NCBI GenBank assembly: GCA_050949705.1
Contig: JBMNGG010000018.1
Span: 1-64,000, forward strand
Direction: 5' to 3'
DNA from: JBMNGG01 sp050949705
GTDB taxonomy: Bacteria; Bacillota; Thermosediminibacteria; Thermosediminibacterales; Tepidanaerobacteraceae
Length of the DNA: 64,000 bases
In this document: positions 8,801 through 17,707 of the stretch, piece after piece
How positions within the stretch are numbered: position 1 is the stretch's first letter
Layout of the letters: every line of letters starts with the position of its first letter
Translations under genes and position numbers: made by a program
The notes under the pieces: model-generated
What the model was told of the DNA's origin: nothing
Databases searched by the model: none
Seen by the model: the letters and a program-made list of their open reading frames with translations, nothing else

Positions 8801-9495
8801 AATGGTTCCTCCTCAAAGTCCATTTGCTTTCTTAGCACATTCATTACATTATATTCTGACTCATAGATATGATCTCTGGCAAGTTTTTCGGCATTTTCCG
8901 CATCGCCGTTTTTTATAGCATCTAGGATTTTTTTGTGTTCCAAGATAACACTTTTAAGTCTTTTAGGGTTTGTAAAAGATTTGATTCTGAACCTGTCTAT
9001 TTGTTCTTTCAAATTGCTAATAATTTGAGCCAATCGTTCGTTTCGGGTAGCGCTGAATAGCTTTTGATGAAACTCCATATCTTTTTTAATTATGGTATCT
9101 ACATCTCCTTTTTCCCCAGCCTTAGCGATATCTTCCAAAACTCTGTCCAAATCATTAATCTCTTCTTCCGTAATGCGTTCTGCCGCCAAAGCAGCCGCTA
9201 AGCCTTCTAAACTCCCTCGTATTTCAAAGACATTAGCTGCGTCTTTCAAGGTTAAACCTGCTACATATGCACCTTTTCGCGGTACCATAACTACAAGGCC
9301 TTCTAGTTCTAGTTTTCGTATAGCTTCCCGCACGGGTGTTCTTGAAACTCCCATCTCTTCAGCCAATTGGACTTCCATGAGTCTTTCCCCTGGTTTTAGT
9401 TCACCCTTTACAATAGCCTCTCTCATTGCAGCAAAAACAAGTTCCCTAAGTGGTTTGTAATTATCAAGCTTTATAGTAGAAAATATATTTCTCAC
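8797..9495 (-). CDS. GntR family transcriptional regulator, FadR/FCD type
   Basis: The 232-residue DNA-binding regulator has an N-terminal winged helix-turn-helix (about 10-80: GERLMEVQLAEEMGVSRTPVREAIRKLELEGLV) and a C-terminal all-helical FCD effector domain (about 95-215). The latter retains the metal-ligand pattern seen as DMEFHQKLF and a later DHIYES. The ligand is unknown. It is embedded between ispE and a nucleotidyltransferase gene, overlapping the latter by 4 bases, in what looks like an ispE-gntR-NTase-purR transcription unit. The short gap to ispE (13 bases) supports co-transcription. Confidence 0.92.
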   Translation of the reverse strand: MRNIFSTIKLDNYKPLRELVFAAMREAIVKGELKPGERLMEVQLAEEMGVSRTPVREAIRKLELEGLVVMVPRKGAYVAGLTLKDAANVFEIRGSLEGLAAALAAERITEEEINDLDRVLEDIAKAGEKGDVDTIIKKDMEFHQKLFSATRNERLAQIISNLKEQIDRFRIKSFTNPKRLKSVILEHKKILDAIKNGDAENAEKLARDHIYESEYNVMNVLRKQMDFEEEPL

Positions 9496-9508
9496 AAAGC
9501 ATCCCTCC

Positions 9509-10363
9509 CTATTTCATTTCGGTAATGAATATCTGATTGTAATTGCTTGGTAAAGAGTCAGCGGCTTTTCTGGCGTCTAATGTGCTTTCAAAAACACCAA
9601 ATATTGTGGGTCCACTACCTGCCATTAGGCTTCCTAAAGCTCCTTTTTTTACTAAATCACTTTTTATCATGCTTAGCTGGGGATGGAGCTTAAATGTTAC
9701 TTCCTCCAATACATTGCACAGCTCAGATGCTATACTCTTAATATCTTTGCGAGTGATATGGTTTATCATGGCATTTGTATTTGGTTTATGTTTTATGTCT
9801 TTTATATCCAGTCTACTGTATACTTGTTTTGTTGACACATCAAAAGGAGGTTTTATCAAAAGTATGCCAAACCCTGACAAATTATTTAACGGTGTAATAC
9901 GCTCTCCTATACCCTTTGCAAGTGCAGTTTTGCCATATATACAAAAAGGAACATCTGCACCTATTCTTTTACCTAATCTCATTAGTTCTTCTTGAGGCTT
10001 TTTTACATCAAAGATTTCATTTATTCCTGTAATAACCGCCGCAGCATCGGCACTACCTCCTGCTAATCCTGCAGCTAGAGGAATATTTTTTTTAAGAGTA
10101 ATCTCTATTCCCGCATCAAGTTTATATTCATTTAGCATAAGCTCAGCAGCCTTATAAACCAAATTGCTTTTGCCGCAGCAAAGTTCTGGGCAATCAGTTT
10201 TAATCTGAATTTTAGGTTTTGGTATAAGTTGTAATGTAATTATATCACTTAAAGCAATAGGCTGCATTATCATTTCCACTTCATGATATCCATCACTTCT
10301 TTTATATAAGACATCGAGGGTTAGATTAATTTTACCATGTGCTTTTATATCTGTTTTTAACAA
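9509..10363 (-). CDS. ispE: 4-diphosphocytidyl-2-C-methyl-D-erythritol kinase
   Basis: GHMP kinase of the non-mevalonate (MEP) isoprenoid pathway; it phosphorylates CDP-ME at the 2-hydroxyl using ATP. Near the N-terminus AHGKINLTLDVL and RSDGYHEVEMIM are diagnostic. The GHMP ATP loop is PLAAGLAGGSADAAA (about residues 90-104). Near the C-terminus LMAGSGPTIFGVF closes the active site. I place the start at a TTG (10363) because GGAAGGGG lies 7 bases upstream and it gives the normal family N-terminus. The frame extends to a GTG at 10411 with no good ribosome site. Product about 284 residues. Confidence 0.93.
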   Translation of the reverse strand: MLKTDIKAHGKINLTLDVLYKRSDGYHEVEMIMQPIALSDIITLQLIPKPKIQIKTDCPELCCGKSNLVYKAAELMLNEYKLDAGIEITLKKNIPLAAGLAGGSADAAAVITGINEIFDVKKPQEELMRLGKRIGADVPFCIYGKTALAKGIGERITPLNNLSGFGILLIKPPFDVSTKQVYSRLDIKDIKHKPNTNAMINHITRKDIKSIASELCNVLEEVTFKLHPQLSMIKSDLVKKGALGSLMAGSGPTIFGVFESTLDARKAADSLPSNYNQIFITEMK

Positions 10364-10411
10364 ATATGTTCCCCTTCCCAATTTAAGCATTAGTATATTA
10401 TTATATTTCAC

Positions 10412-10467
10412 AAAAAATCCTAAAGTCCTGCCAGTTTTAAAAAATCATGTCAAACCGGCAGGACTTT
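10412..10467 (-). terminator. Terminator overlapping the end of cphA
   Basis: Arms AAAGTCCTGCCGGTTT and AAAACTGGCAGGACTTT on the minus strand, then ATTTTTT. The first arm includes the last codons and the stop region of cphA, so the hairpin forms partly from coding RNA. It limits read-through from cphA into ispE. Confidence 0.8.
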
Positions 10468-13071
10468 GACCCTGTTTATTTGAGTAATAGACTCTTTTAT
10501 AGCTTTTATTGACTCGTCATATTTTTCATAAAAGATAACTATCAAATCACCTTCCCGAGCACCTGCTATACTTTCAGCTATAGCATCCATTTCATTTAAT
10601 ACGACATTTATTTTATCTTGCTTTAATCCCGCATCAAGGGCACCCCTTTCCAAAAGAGATGCTACTTGCCCAGGCTTGCGACCACGAAGGCTAATGTCTT
10701 CTTTTATGATAAGACGATGAAAACCCTTGCCTGCCGTATAGCCCAAATTTATTATATCTTGATCGCGGCGGTTACCGGGACTTGCTATAACTCCAACTAT
10801 TCTTGAAGGCCTTAAAAGCCTGCAAGTATTTATTATAGCTTCCATGCTTTTTACATTATGGGCATAATCAAGCATAATTTTGATATTGTCTATGGTAATT
10901 ATATTCATACGGCCGGGATTATGTTTTTCATCACAGCGAAAATTCTTTAAAGCCCTTGATATTATTCTAGGCGGGATATTAAGGCCCCAAGCTCCGGCAG
11001 TGGCGGCTAAAGCATTTTGTATATTGTGACGTGCTCTGCCTTTTAGTGTAGAAGGCATGTCTTTTACTCTCCCAATACTTTGGTATATCCCTTCTTGTTC
11101 TAGATAAATAGTGCCGTTTTTTACATAAACACCTTTCCCGCCTTGAGCCAGATGTTTTCTAAGTATAATGTTATCCTCTTGGTCACTAAATAGTATTATG
11201 GAACCTTTTATCCTCTTTATAACTTCCACCATCATAGGGTCATCTGCATTTAACACGGCATATCCACTGGTTTTTACCTGTTCTGCCACCAAAGATTTTA
11301 CAAAAACCATGTCTTCAATAGTATTTATCCCATCTTGCCCTAAATGATCTTCTGTGATATTTGTAATAATCCCCACATCGGCATGTTGATAAGCAAGACC
11401 AGCCCTTATAAGCCCTCCCCGTGCGACTTCTAAGACTGCAGCTTCTACCCCAGGATCGAGAAGTACTGCCCGGGCACTTTCTGGGCCACTGCAGTCACCT
11501 TTAATAATGAGGCGGCTATCTATATATGTACCATCAGTAGTAGTCATTCCCACTTTTAAGCCATTAGTTTTTAAGATATGACTTAGCATTCTTACTGTGG
11601 TAGTTTTCCCGTTGGTGCCGGTAACAGCTGCTAGGGGAAATACAGGTGCGCCTTTTGGAAATAACATGTCGGCTATTGCCTTCGCTGCAGGCTGTGATTT
11701 TCCTTTGGATGGATGCAGATGCATTCTTATCCCAGGAGCTGCATTTACTTCTATAATAGCTCCATGGCTTTTTTCAACAGGGATGCTTATGTGCTTTGTT
11801 GTTATATCAATACCTACTATGTCAAGGCCTATAATCGATGCAACACGTTCTGATAACTCCCTGTTTTCAGGACATACTTTTTGGGTAACATCCATGGCAG
11901 TCCCTCCAGTGCTAAGATTGCCATTTTCTCTTAAATACACAATTTCTCCATGATTCGGCACCGTTTCAAGGTTATATCCGTAACGGTCAAGGACTTTTAA
12001 GGTAATGGGATCAACTTTTATCTTAGTTAATGGTTTTTCGTGGTATTCGCCTCTAAGAGGATCTTTATTAGTTTTATCTATTAGATGAGCAATAGTTGAA
12101 ACACCATCACCTACCACATGGGCAGGTTTTCGCTCTGATGCACAACAAAATCGCCCATTTACCACTAGAATACGATAATGTCTTCCTGGTATGTGTTTTT
12201 CAACGATAATTTCCTGTCCATAAGCCTTTGCCAATTTGTAAGCATCTAATACTTCCCCACTATTTTTAAGATTTAGGCTGACACCTTTGCCTTGATTACC
12301 GTTTTTTGGTTTTATAACAACTGGATATCCGATATCTTTAGCAGCAAGAATCGCATCTTGTTCTTTATCAACTATTTTACCGTAAGGCACCGGGATTTTG
12401 TAAATTGACAGCAATTCTTTTGTAAGCTCCTTATCACAAGCTATATCAACACCCAGACAGCTGGTGTTCTGGCTTATGGTAGCCTGGATACGTTTTTGAT
12501 ACTTACCATAACCGAAAATCAAAAAACTACCTTCTCCCACTCTTGTCACAGGAATACCCATTTTTAAGACTTCACTGTATATTGCTTGAGTGCTTGGACC
12601 CAGCATGCCCTTTATTAACATATCTTTAAGTTCTGATATCCATTGCCCCATGTTAACCGGTTGACCCTTAAGTATAGCCTTGACCAGCTTTACGGCCATC
12701 CGACCAGCCCTTAATGCCGAGGTCTTTTCTTTATATCCAAAAATAATGGTGTAAAGGCTTCCTTGGAGGCGACGTGCTTTGCCAAAAGCTACATCCTGGC
12801 CTGACATATTTAATAATTCTATAGATATATGTTCTAAAACATGGGGAAAGTAGGTCCCTTCCTTAAGACGAGTCAAAAAGCCCCCAGGCTCATCGAAGCT
12901 GCAATGATGCTTAGATAAACCCGGAAGATATGACAACAGTGTTTGGTTAAATCCGGGAATATCCCTTGTAGCTATATTATCTAAGTCTTTAACATCTACA
13001 AGGACTTTTATTACGGGTTTTGAGCTGTAGATGTTGGGACCTTCTATAGCCCGCATCTCTACAATTTCCAT
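10450..13071 (-). CDS. cphA: Cyanophycin synthetase
   Basis: ATP-dependent synthesis of cyanophycin (multi-L-arginyl-poly-L-aspartate), a nitrogen and carbon reserve. The product of about 873 residues has the usual CphA layout. There is an N-terminal domain (1-160), then an ATP-grasp module (about 160-480: YPVVIKPKNGNQGKGVSL, later VVGIDITTKHISIP). A Mur-ligase-like module follows, with the P-loop VTGTNGKTTTVRML (about 490-503) and the MurD-like region DYAHNVKSMEAI. I choose the ATG at 13071 because GGGAGG is 6 bases upstream; the ATG at 13077 touches the ribosome site. Cyanophycinase lies directly upstream, supporting the call. Confidence 0.95.
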   Translation of the reverse strand: MEIVEMRAIEGPNIYSSKPVIKVLVDVKDLDNIATRDIPGFNQTLLSYLPGLSKHHCSFDEPGGFLTRLKEGTYFPHVLEHISIELLNMSGQDVAFGKARRLQGSLYTIIFGYKEKTSALRAGRMAVKLVKAILKGQPVNMGQWISELKDMLIKGMLGPSTQAIYSEVLKMGIPVTRVGEGSFLIFGYGKYQKRIQATISQNTSCLGVDIACDKELTKELLSIYKIPVPYGKIVDKEQDAILAAKDIGYPVVIKPKNGNQGKGVSLNLKNSGEVLDAYKLAKAYGQEIIVEKHIPGRHYRILVVNGRFCCASERKPAHVVGDGVSTIAHLIDKTNKDPLRGEYHEKPLTKIKVDPITLKVLDRYGYNLETVPNHGEIVYLRENGNLSTGGTAMDVTQKVCPENRELSERVASIIGLDIVGIDITTKHISIPVEKSHGAIIEVNAAPGIRMHLHPSKGKSQPAAKAIADMLFPKGAPVFPLAAVTGTNGKTTTVRMLSHILKTNGLKVGMTTTDGTYIDSRLIIKGDCSGPESARAVLLDPGVEAAVLEVARGGLIRAGLAYQHADVGIITNITEDHLGQDGINTIEDMVFVKSLVAEQVKTSGYAVLNADDPMMVEVIKRIKGSIILFSDQEDNIILRKHLAQGGKGVYVKNGTIYLEQEGIYQSIGRVKDMPSTLKGRARHNIQNALAATAGAWGLNIPPRIISRALKNFRCDEKHNPGRMNIITIDNIKIMLDYAHNVKSMEAIINTCRLLRPSRIVGVIASPGNRRDQDIINLGYTAGKGFHRLIIKEDISLRGRKPGQVASLLERGALDAGLKQDKINVVLNEMDAIAESIAGAREGDLIVIFYEKYDESIKAIKESITQINRVKVLPV

Positions 13072-13077
13072 ATTCAT

Positions 13078-13418
13078 CCTCCCTCAAAGTAAATAACATC
13101 CAGATATTATTCCATTTATTGAAATATATACTAGCTTTGTTCAATATATTTTCCATTTCTTAAAGCTCTATTCAAATAATCCACAAACAAAGTGGAAAGT
13201 TTTCACAAATTTGCTTTGACAATTGATTTTCATTAAGCTAACCAGTTTTGTCATCCTAAGGAAAGCCAAGGATATTAGATTTACTTTTTAAAATTCTTCG
13301 CTAGGTTCAGAATTTCCACCCGTTACCTACACTATGGTAATAAAGTATCTCCTGTCAACTAAGTGGGACCTTTACAGTAATAAAATAACCTTTTCATACT
13401 TAACATGAACATAAATTT
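13078..13418. repeat. Intergenic region with a decayed dispersed-repeat-like segment
   Basis: The 340-base spacer between cphB and cphA is AT-rich with no plausible gene. At about 13247-13318 it reads GTCATCCTAAGGAAAGCC...AAGGATATTAGAT and then TTCTTCGCTAGGTTCAGAAT. That is an imperfect inverted pair resembling a CTGAGCGAAG-type element. A related but shorter piece is at 52247-52272. No clear cphA promoter was found. Confidence 0.4.
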
Positions 13419-14225
13419 TTAAAGCTTTCCCGGCAGCCTAGAGTAAAGGTCGAAGCTTGTCCCTGGTGAAAGGACGTGAACTCTTGCGTTAAATAATGCT
13501 AAGGGCTCACCGGGAGCAAGTTCCGATACATTCGTATAATCTATGTCACTTCCATCAATAACTGTTACCGTTCCTGAGCCTTCTACAGTAAAGACCGCTT
13601 CAGGGTTTATCAGTATTGCTGTATCTTCATCAATTCCAACTCCTAAAATATATGGATTATAGGCTATAGCTGTGAGCAAACGGCCGATGCGTCCTCTTTG
13701 GGCAAAATGTTGGTCTATTACCACCTCTTTTAATAATCCCATACCCGGAGCCATATTCATACCACTGCCACTAGGGGGTTCATTTCCTTGACCCTCTACT
13801 ATCATAGTATCACTCATGACCGAAGCTCCGGCACTTGTTCCACATAAAACAACCCCTTTTTTATAAGCATCATTAAGCGCCCGATATACCCGGCTTCCTC
13901 CAAGAAGACTGGTAATTCTAAGCTGATCCCCACCCGTGAAAAAGATACCCGTTGATTTTTCAATTCGATTTACTATATATTCTTCTTGAGCTTCTTTTCG
14001 GGTTTTGATGTCTATTGCTTCTACATCTTTGACACCCAAACGAGAAAATATTCTAACATAATCCTTTCCAACTTGTGCTGGTTTTTCTGTGGCTGCTGTA
14101 ATTACAGTTAAACAAGCTTCCCTCATTCCACAAAGTTCAACTAATCTTTTTAAAATATCACATTCCTCGCTTTTATCCTCAGCTCCGCCGATTAAGATTA
14201 GATAACCTTTGGATTTTTCACCCAT
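13419..14225 (-). CDS. cphB: Cyanophycinase
   Basis: Serine exopeptidase of family S51 that degrades cyanophycin to beta-Asp-Arg dipeptides. The 268 residues contain the N-terminal GYLILIGGAEDK, the FFTGGDQLRI loop and the catalytic nucleophile elbow CGTSAGASVMS (about residue 135). They also contain the conserved DQHFAQRGRIGRLL and GVGIDEDTAI. The ATG at 14225 is chosen over 14234 because GAGGTGG is 5 bases upstream. It is next to cphA, so the pair can make and mobilise the polymer. No signal peptide, so it is the intracellular type. Confidence 0.93.
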   Translation of the reverse strand: MGEKSKGYLILIGGAEDKSEECDILKRLVELCGMREACLTVITAATEKPAQVGKDYVRIFSRLGVKDVEAIDIKTRKEAQEEYIVNRIEKSTGIFFTGGDQLRITSLLGGSRVYRALNDAYKKGVVLCGTSAGASVMSDTMIVEGQGNEPPSGSGMNMAPGMGLLKEVVIDQHFAQRGRIGRLLTAIAYNPYILGVGIDEDTAILINPEAVFTVEGSGTVTVIDGSDIDYTNVSELAPGEPLALFNARVHVLSPGTSFDLYSRLPGKL

Positions 14226-14266
14226 AACAACCACCTCATTAAGTTATTATTCCCATTATTTATGAA

Positions 14267-14294
14267 AAACAAAAATCCCGCGACTGCGGGATTT
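14267..14294 (-). terminator. Intrinsic terminator
   Basis: Perfect stem AAATCCCGC/GCGGGATTT with a GT-rich T tail on the minus strand, after the SPOCS-LysM gene and before cphB. Confidence 0.8.
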
Positions 14295-14305
14295 AAGAAC
14301 TTTTT

Positions 14306-15952
14306 CTACCGTGGAATAATCAATTGTTGTCCGGGCATGATAGCATCTGGGTTTGCGATATTGTTGGCAGACACTATTGATTCAATTGTTACATTATACC
14401 GTTTTGCTATTAACCATAATGTATCGCCTCTTTGAACGATATATATGGTCATAGAAGGCTTATGATCATGATCTTTCTTTTCCTCTTTTTTCTCCTTTTT
14501 CTCTTCTTCCTCTTCTTCCTCTTTATCTTCTTTTCTAACATCTACCACTATATCAATTTCAATCATCTGAGTTACTTTAGCAAAGAGCCCTAATATTGCC
14601 CTGACTTCAAATCTTCTGGGATCATTTGGAACCATTGATGATGAGCAATGCTCTACCACTACATCGAAATCTAGCATCATATCATCTTCAGCACCAGGAA
14701 TTTCCACAAAAGTAGTGAAATCTACTTCATGTTCCATAAAGTGCAGCGGTTGTTGTGGGGATTCTTCGGTTACGTCAGCAACATAAAGGGTTTCTAGTGT
14801 AAGTACTCCTTCTACAATAACCTTGCCATCGATAATCCGTGCTTCTGTAACTCTTGCTCTACAGTTAGTTTTGTATATCTGCTCTATATTAGGTTTTTCG
14901 TCGGGGACCGTTAGCACATCTTTTATTACAATTTCATTTTCATCTTCCCCGATAACTTGATCCAGTTTTATACTGACTTTTTCTACATCCAAATCTACAG
15001 AAGGACTGAAGACATCGATAACAACCTGGATAATTTTTGTCTCGAAAACCTTGGCTTTAATCTTCAATATGGCCTCTATGGTTACGGTTCTTGCATCTTT
15101 CCGGCGGCCTTTGATATGTTCAACTTCTACCCGGACAAATTTTGCCATACCTTCTTCTGCACCGGGGATTTCCGCAAATTGAGTAAATGGTAACTCGACC
15201 TCCATAAAGTGAACCGGTTGTAAAGGCTGCCCTTCGGGCGCAATAGCTACATAAAGTATGCCGACTTCCAATATGCCCTCAATAATAATCTTGTTTTTTA
15301 TGATTTTACTATCAGTTATTCTAGCATCAGCCTTAACTTTAAGTATCTGTTCAATATCCGGTTTTCCATCAGGTACACCTGCATCGTCCTTTACTATGGT
15401 CTGGGCTCGCGCTTCCCCTATGACATCTTCCAAGCGTAAAGTCTTCTTTAACACCTGTAAATCTTTGGGACCCATTGCATCAATGACAATTTCGATTTTT
15501 ACTCTACGGGTTACCTTTACAAAGAACATTACAATAAGTCTTACCTTAATTTCTCTAGGCCTATTGGGGTCAAAGCTGTGGTGTATGTGCTCAATTTTCG
15601 CTCTTACCCTAACATCCATATCCTTTTTGACTCCGGGAATCTTGACAAAAAAGCTAAAGTCTATATTTCCTTCTACAAAATGAACGGGTTGCTGGGGCCG
15701 CCCTTCAGGTACCACTCCTACATATATGGCATTTACATCAATATTTCCTTCTACTATTACCTTACCTATTCTGGAGTCAAGGATATCGGTTTCTATACTT
15801 TCTGTATCTAAAGTGGCATCTACCGATATTACCCTTTCTATATCGGGCTTTCCATCTGGTAATGTTATGGTTCCTTCTACAACTGCCTGGGTCTTATCTT
15901 CTCCTATTACTTGATCAACTCTGACCAGTTCTTTTGACAATACTACACCCAT
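14306..15952 (-). CDS. SPOCS (DUF3794) triple-domain protein with C-terminal LysM
   Basis: The 548 residues contain three tandem copies of the SPOCS/DUF3794 domain (about 5-165, 170-325 and 330-470). Each begins with a VDQVIGED- or LEDVIGEA-like segment and contains PDGKPDIE/PDEKPNIE and a PLHFME-like strand. A low-complexity Glu/Lys linker (about 475-495) follows, then a single LysM peptidoglycan-binding module (about 503-547: YIVQRGDTLWLIAKRYNVT). SPOCS plus LysM is typical of spore coat/cortex-associated proteins such as the SpoVID/SafA type. It lacks a signal peptide, as expected for assembly on the forespore from the mother cell. AAGGAGG precedes the ATG. Confidence 0.88.
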   Translation of the reverse strand: MGVVLSKELVRVDQVIGEDKTQAVVEGTITLPDGKPDIERVISVDATLDTESIETDILDSRIGKVIVEGNIDVNAIYVGVVPEGRPQQPVHFVEGNIDFSFFVKIPGVKKDMDVRVRAKIEHIHHSFDPNRPREIKVRLIVMFFVKVTRRVKIEIVIDAMGPKDLQVLKKTLRLEDVIGEARAQTIVKDDAGVPDGKPDIEQILKVKADARITDSKIIKNKIIIEGILEVGILYVAIAPEGQPLQPVHFMEVELPFTQFAEIPGAEEGMAKFVRVEVEHIKGRRKDARTVTIEAILKIKAKVFETKIIQVVIDVFSPSVDLDVEKVSIKLDQVIGEDENEIVIKDVLTVPDEKPNIEQIYKTNCRARVTEARIIDGKVIVEGVLTLETLYVADVTEESPQQPLHFMEHEVDFTTFVEIPGAEDDMMLDFDVVVEHCSSSMVPNDPRRFEVRAILGLFAKVTQMIEIDIVVDVRKEDKEEEEEEEKKEKKEEKKDHDHKPSMTIYIVQRGDTLWLIAKRYNVTIESIVSANNIANPDAIMPGQQLIIPR

Positions 15953-16068
15953 TTAAATCCTCCTTTCCCTAAAAATGCGCATCCTACTCCTATAATATAT
16001 GTGAAGCTTGACAAATATGTTACATCAAATAAATGCTATGCTTTTCCTTTTTATAATCGGTTTTTCAT

Positions 16069-16326
16069 TCATTTATCAGGAGTAGCTGCTTCATTTTCTG
16101 GTTCAATTTCTTCTTGCTGTTCTTGTCTTTCCATAATTTCTTCACTAGGTTGGTTTATTGTTTCTTGTAGGTCACTGTCATCAAGTTCATCTGGTGTTTT
16201 TTTCTCATATACTGTTTCATTAGGTCGATCCAGAGACTCACAAGAACGAGCACTAAAAAACTTTCTTAAAAATAAATAAATCACCACCAAGGCGACTCCA
16301 ACGATAATAACTGCCAATAATGTCAT
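16069..16326 (-). CDS. Small membrane protein with acidic tail
   Basis: 85 residues, unrecognised. One N-terminal transmembrane helix (about 3-22, LLAVIIVGVALVVIYLFL) is followed by a short basic segment and a long Glu/Gln/Asp-rich, probably disordered, C-terminus. It is likely a bitopic protein with the tail in the cytoplasm (positive-inside Arg/Lys after the helix). Composition is normal for the region. It has a plausible ribosome site (GGGAGG) before the ATG at 16326. Neighbouring genes concern the cell envelope and spore. Confidence 0.6.
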   Translation of the reverse strand: MTLLAVIIVGVALVVIYLFLRKFFSARSCESLDRPNETVYEKKTPDELDDSDLQETINQPSEEIMERQEQQEEIEPENEAATPDK

Positions 16327-16484
16327 TTGCTATCCTCCCTTAATACAGCAAAAAGGACTACTTTTTTAATTAGTGAAATTATTACAGTGAATTGCTTATA
16401 ATATTATATGCTTGGTATTAAAAAAGGTGAGCAAAAATAGAAAATATTATTTCTAATCTGCTCAAAACAAAGAAGTATCTTGGT

Positions 16485-16538
16485 TTATCCACATTATCAA
16501 CAGGTTATCCACATAAAATCCACAATATATGTGAATAA
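16485..16538. other. DnaA-box cluster 1
   Basis: Within 54 bases: TTATCCACA at 16485-16493 and 16505-16513, TTATTCACA on the minus strand at 16530-16538, and a weaker AAATCCACA at 16516-16524. Three perfect TTATNCACA boxes in an intergenic region about 46 kb from gyrB is far more than chance would give. Likely a DnaA-binding site outside oriC. Confidence 0.7.
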
Positions 16539-16549
16539 ATTATAGGGGC

Positions 16550-16687
16550 ATATAAAAACATCGGGTAAAGGAAGTGTCCATAAGAAAGTGGAACTTGCCA
16601 TAATAAAAGAAGTGAAGAATCTTCTTAAGATCCTTCACTTCATGACATCTTTTCTAAGACACCGCCTAAAACCCGATGTTTTTATAT
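16550..16687. repeat. 138-base nested inverted repeat
   Basis: Outer 17-base perfect arms (16550-16566 and 16671-16687, containing AACATCGGGT/ACCCGATGTT) enclose a second 15-base pair of arms (16609-16623 and 16627-16641, one mismatch). Partial pairing lies between them. It can fold almost end to end and lies just after the stop of the CAP-domain gene. It could be a large terminator, a processing hairpin or a MITE-like element. No transposase is nearby. Confidence 0.6.
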
Positions 16688-16692
16688 AATTT

Positions 16693-17424
16693 TTACTTTA
16701 TACCTATAAAGATCTGTGTATACATCTTACCATAGGGACCTCCGTCAACAATACCAATACCTACATGAGTAAAGTTAGGATTTAAAATGTTAGCACGATG
16801 CCCAGGACTGTTCATAAGCCCACTATGAGCCCTTTCAACTGTCGGGGCTCCTGCCAAGTTCTCACCGGCATATCTATAGGAAACTCCATTGTTTTTTAAA
16901 GCATCAAAGGGTGAACCATATGTTGGAGAAGTATGCCCAAAATAGTTTTTGTCTATCATGTCCTTACTCTTTTTTCTAGAAATATCCACAAGCCTCATAT
17001 CATTTTCCAGGGGCTTAAGACCGGCTTTTTTCCTTTCAGCATTTAACAACTCAAGCATTTTGCTTTCATCAGCAGAAAGGCCTTTGACTTGAGGAGTATT
17101 AGGTTCGGTTTTCGGTGGCTCATTAGGAGTCTTGTCCACCGGTGGCTTAGATGGTGCCGGTTTTTCCGGTTTGGTCTCAGTTATGGGTTGTCCCTGGGAT
17201 GTTAAAACCCATTTTCCGTCTTTGTATGTATAAACGAATTTAAATGTATTTGTAGTATTTAAACTGAGTTTACTTAAATCAATAGGTACTTTAAAGCTTT
17301 GTTCCTTTCCATTAACGGTAAGTTTTACATTGTAGTACATTACAGATGCACTGGCAATACTCGGCAGCACAAACATGAATACAAGTAACAATACAGCTAT
17401 TAGTTTTTTGTTAATGTGTTTCAT
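16693..17424 (-). CDS. Secreted CAP-domain protein (YkwD/SCP-like)
   Basis: 243 residues. A signal peptide (about 1-26, LIAVLLLVFMFVLPSIASAS) is followed by a short beta-rich module (about 28-80) and a Pro/Lys/Glu-rich linker (about 84-118). The C-terminus is a CAP/SCP domain (about 120-243). The CAP motifs are visible: LNAERKKAGLKPL, the His in YFGHTSP, AGENLA and NSPGHRANILNPNFTHVGIG. Bacterial CAP proteins of this type are often spore- or wall-associated; the biochemical activity is unsettled. It lies upstream of the nested inverted repeat and DnaA-box cluster. Confidence 0.9.
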   Translation of the reverse strand: MKHINKKLIAVLLLVFMFVLPSIASASVMYYNVKLTVNGKEQSFKVPIDLSKLSLNTTNTFKFVYTYKDGKWVLTSQGQPITETKPEKPAPSKPPVDKTPNEPPKTEPNTPQVKGLSADESKMLELLNAERKKAGLKPLENDMRLVDISRKKSKDMIDKNYFGHTSPTYGSPFDALKNNGVSYRYAGENLAGAPTVERAHSGLMNSPGHRANILNPNFTHVGIGIVDGGPYGKMYTQIFIGIK

Positions 17425-17707
17425 TTTTTGCCTCCTTCGGGAAATTACCGCAGTTTTAAAGTTTGGACTGAGGAAGTCAATTGTCTACGGTAACTATATT
17501 ATATAATTCATTGATATAATTGGACAAATTGCAAAAACCTTCATATCTTGGTCCACAAAACTTCCTAATTAAACAATTGGTATTTTATACACCATTTATT
17601 AAAAATCCTCAAAAAAAGGTCACTATGGTTAATTTGTCCACTTTTCTGTAATATTTTAACGATTTATTAATTATTCCTTGATAATTCTTTGAAATTCATA
17701 CAAATAA

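Noticed and set aside
11597..11953. Plus-strand frame of 118 codons inside cphA
   Set aside because: Lies wholly antisense to the conserved Mur-ligase region of cphA, with no start signal; a shadow frame.
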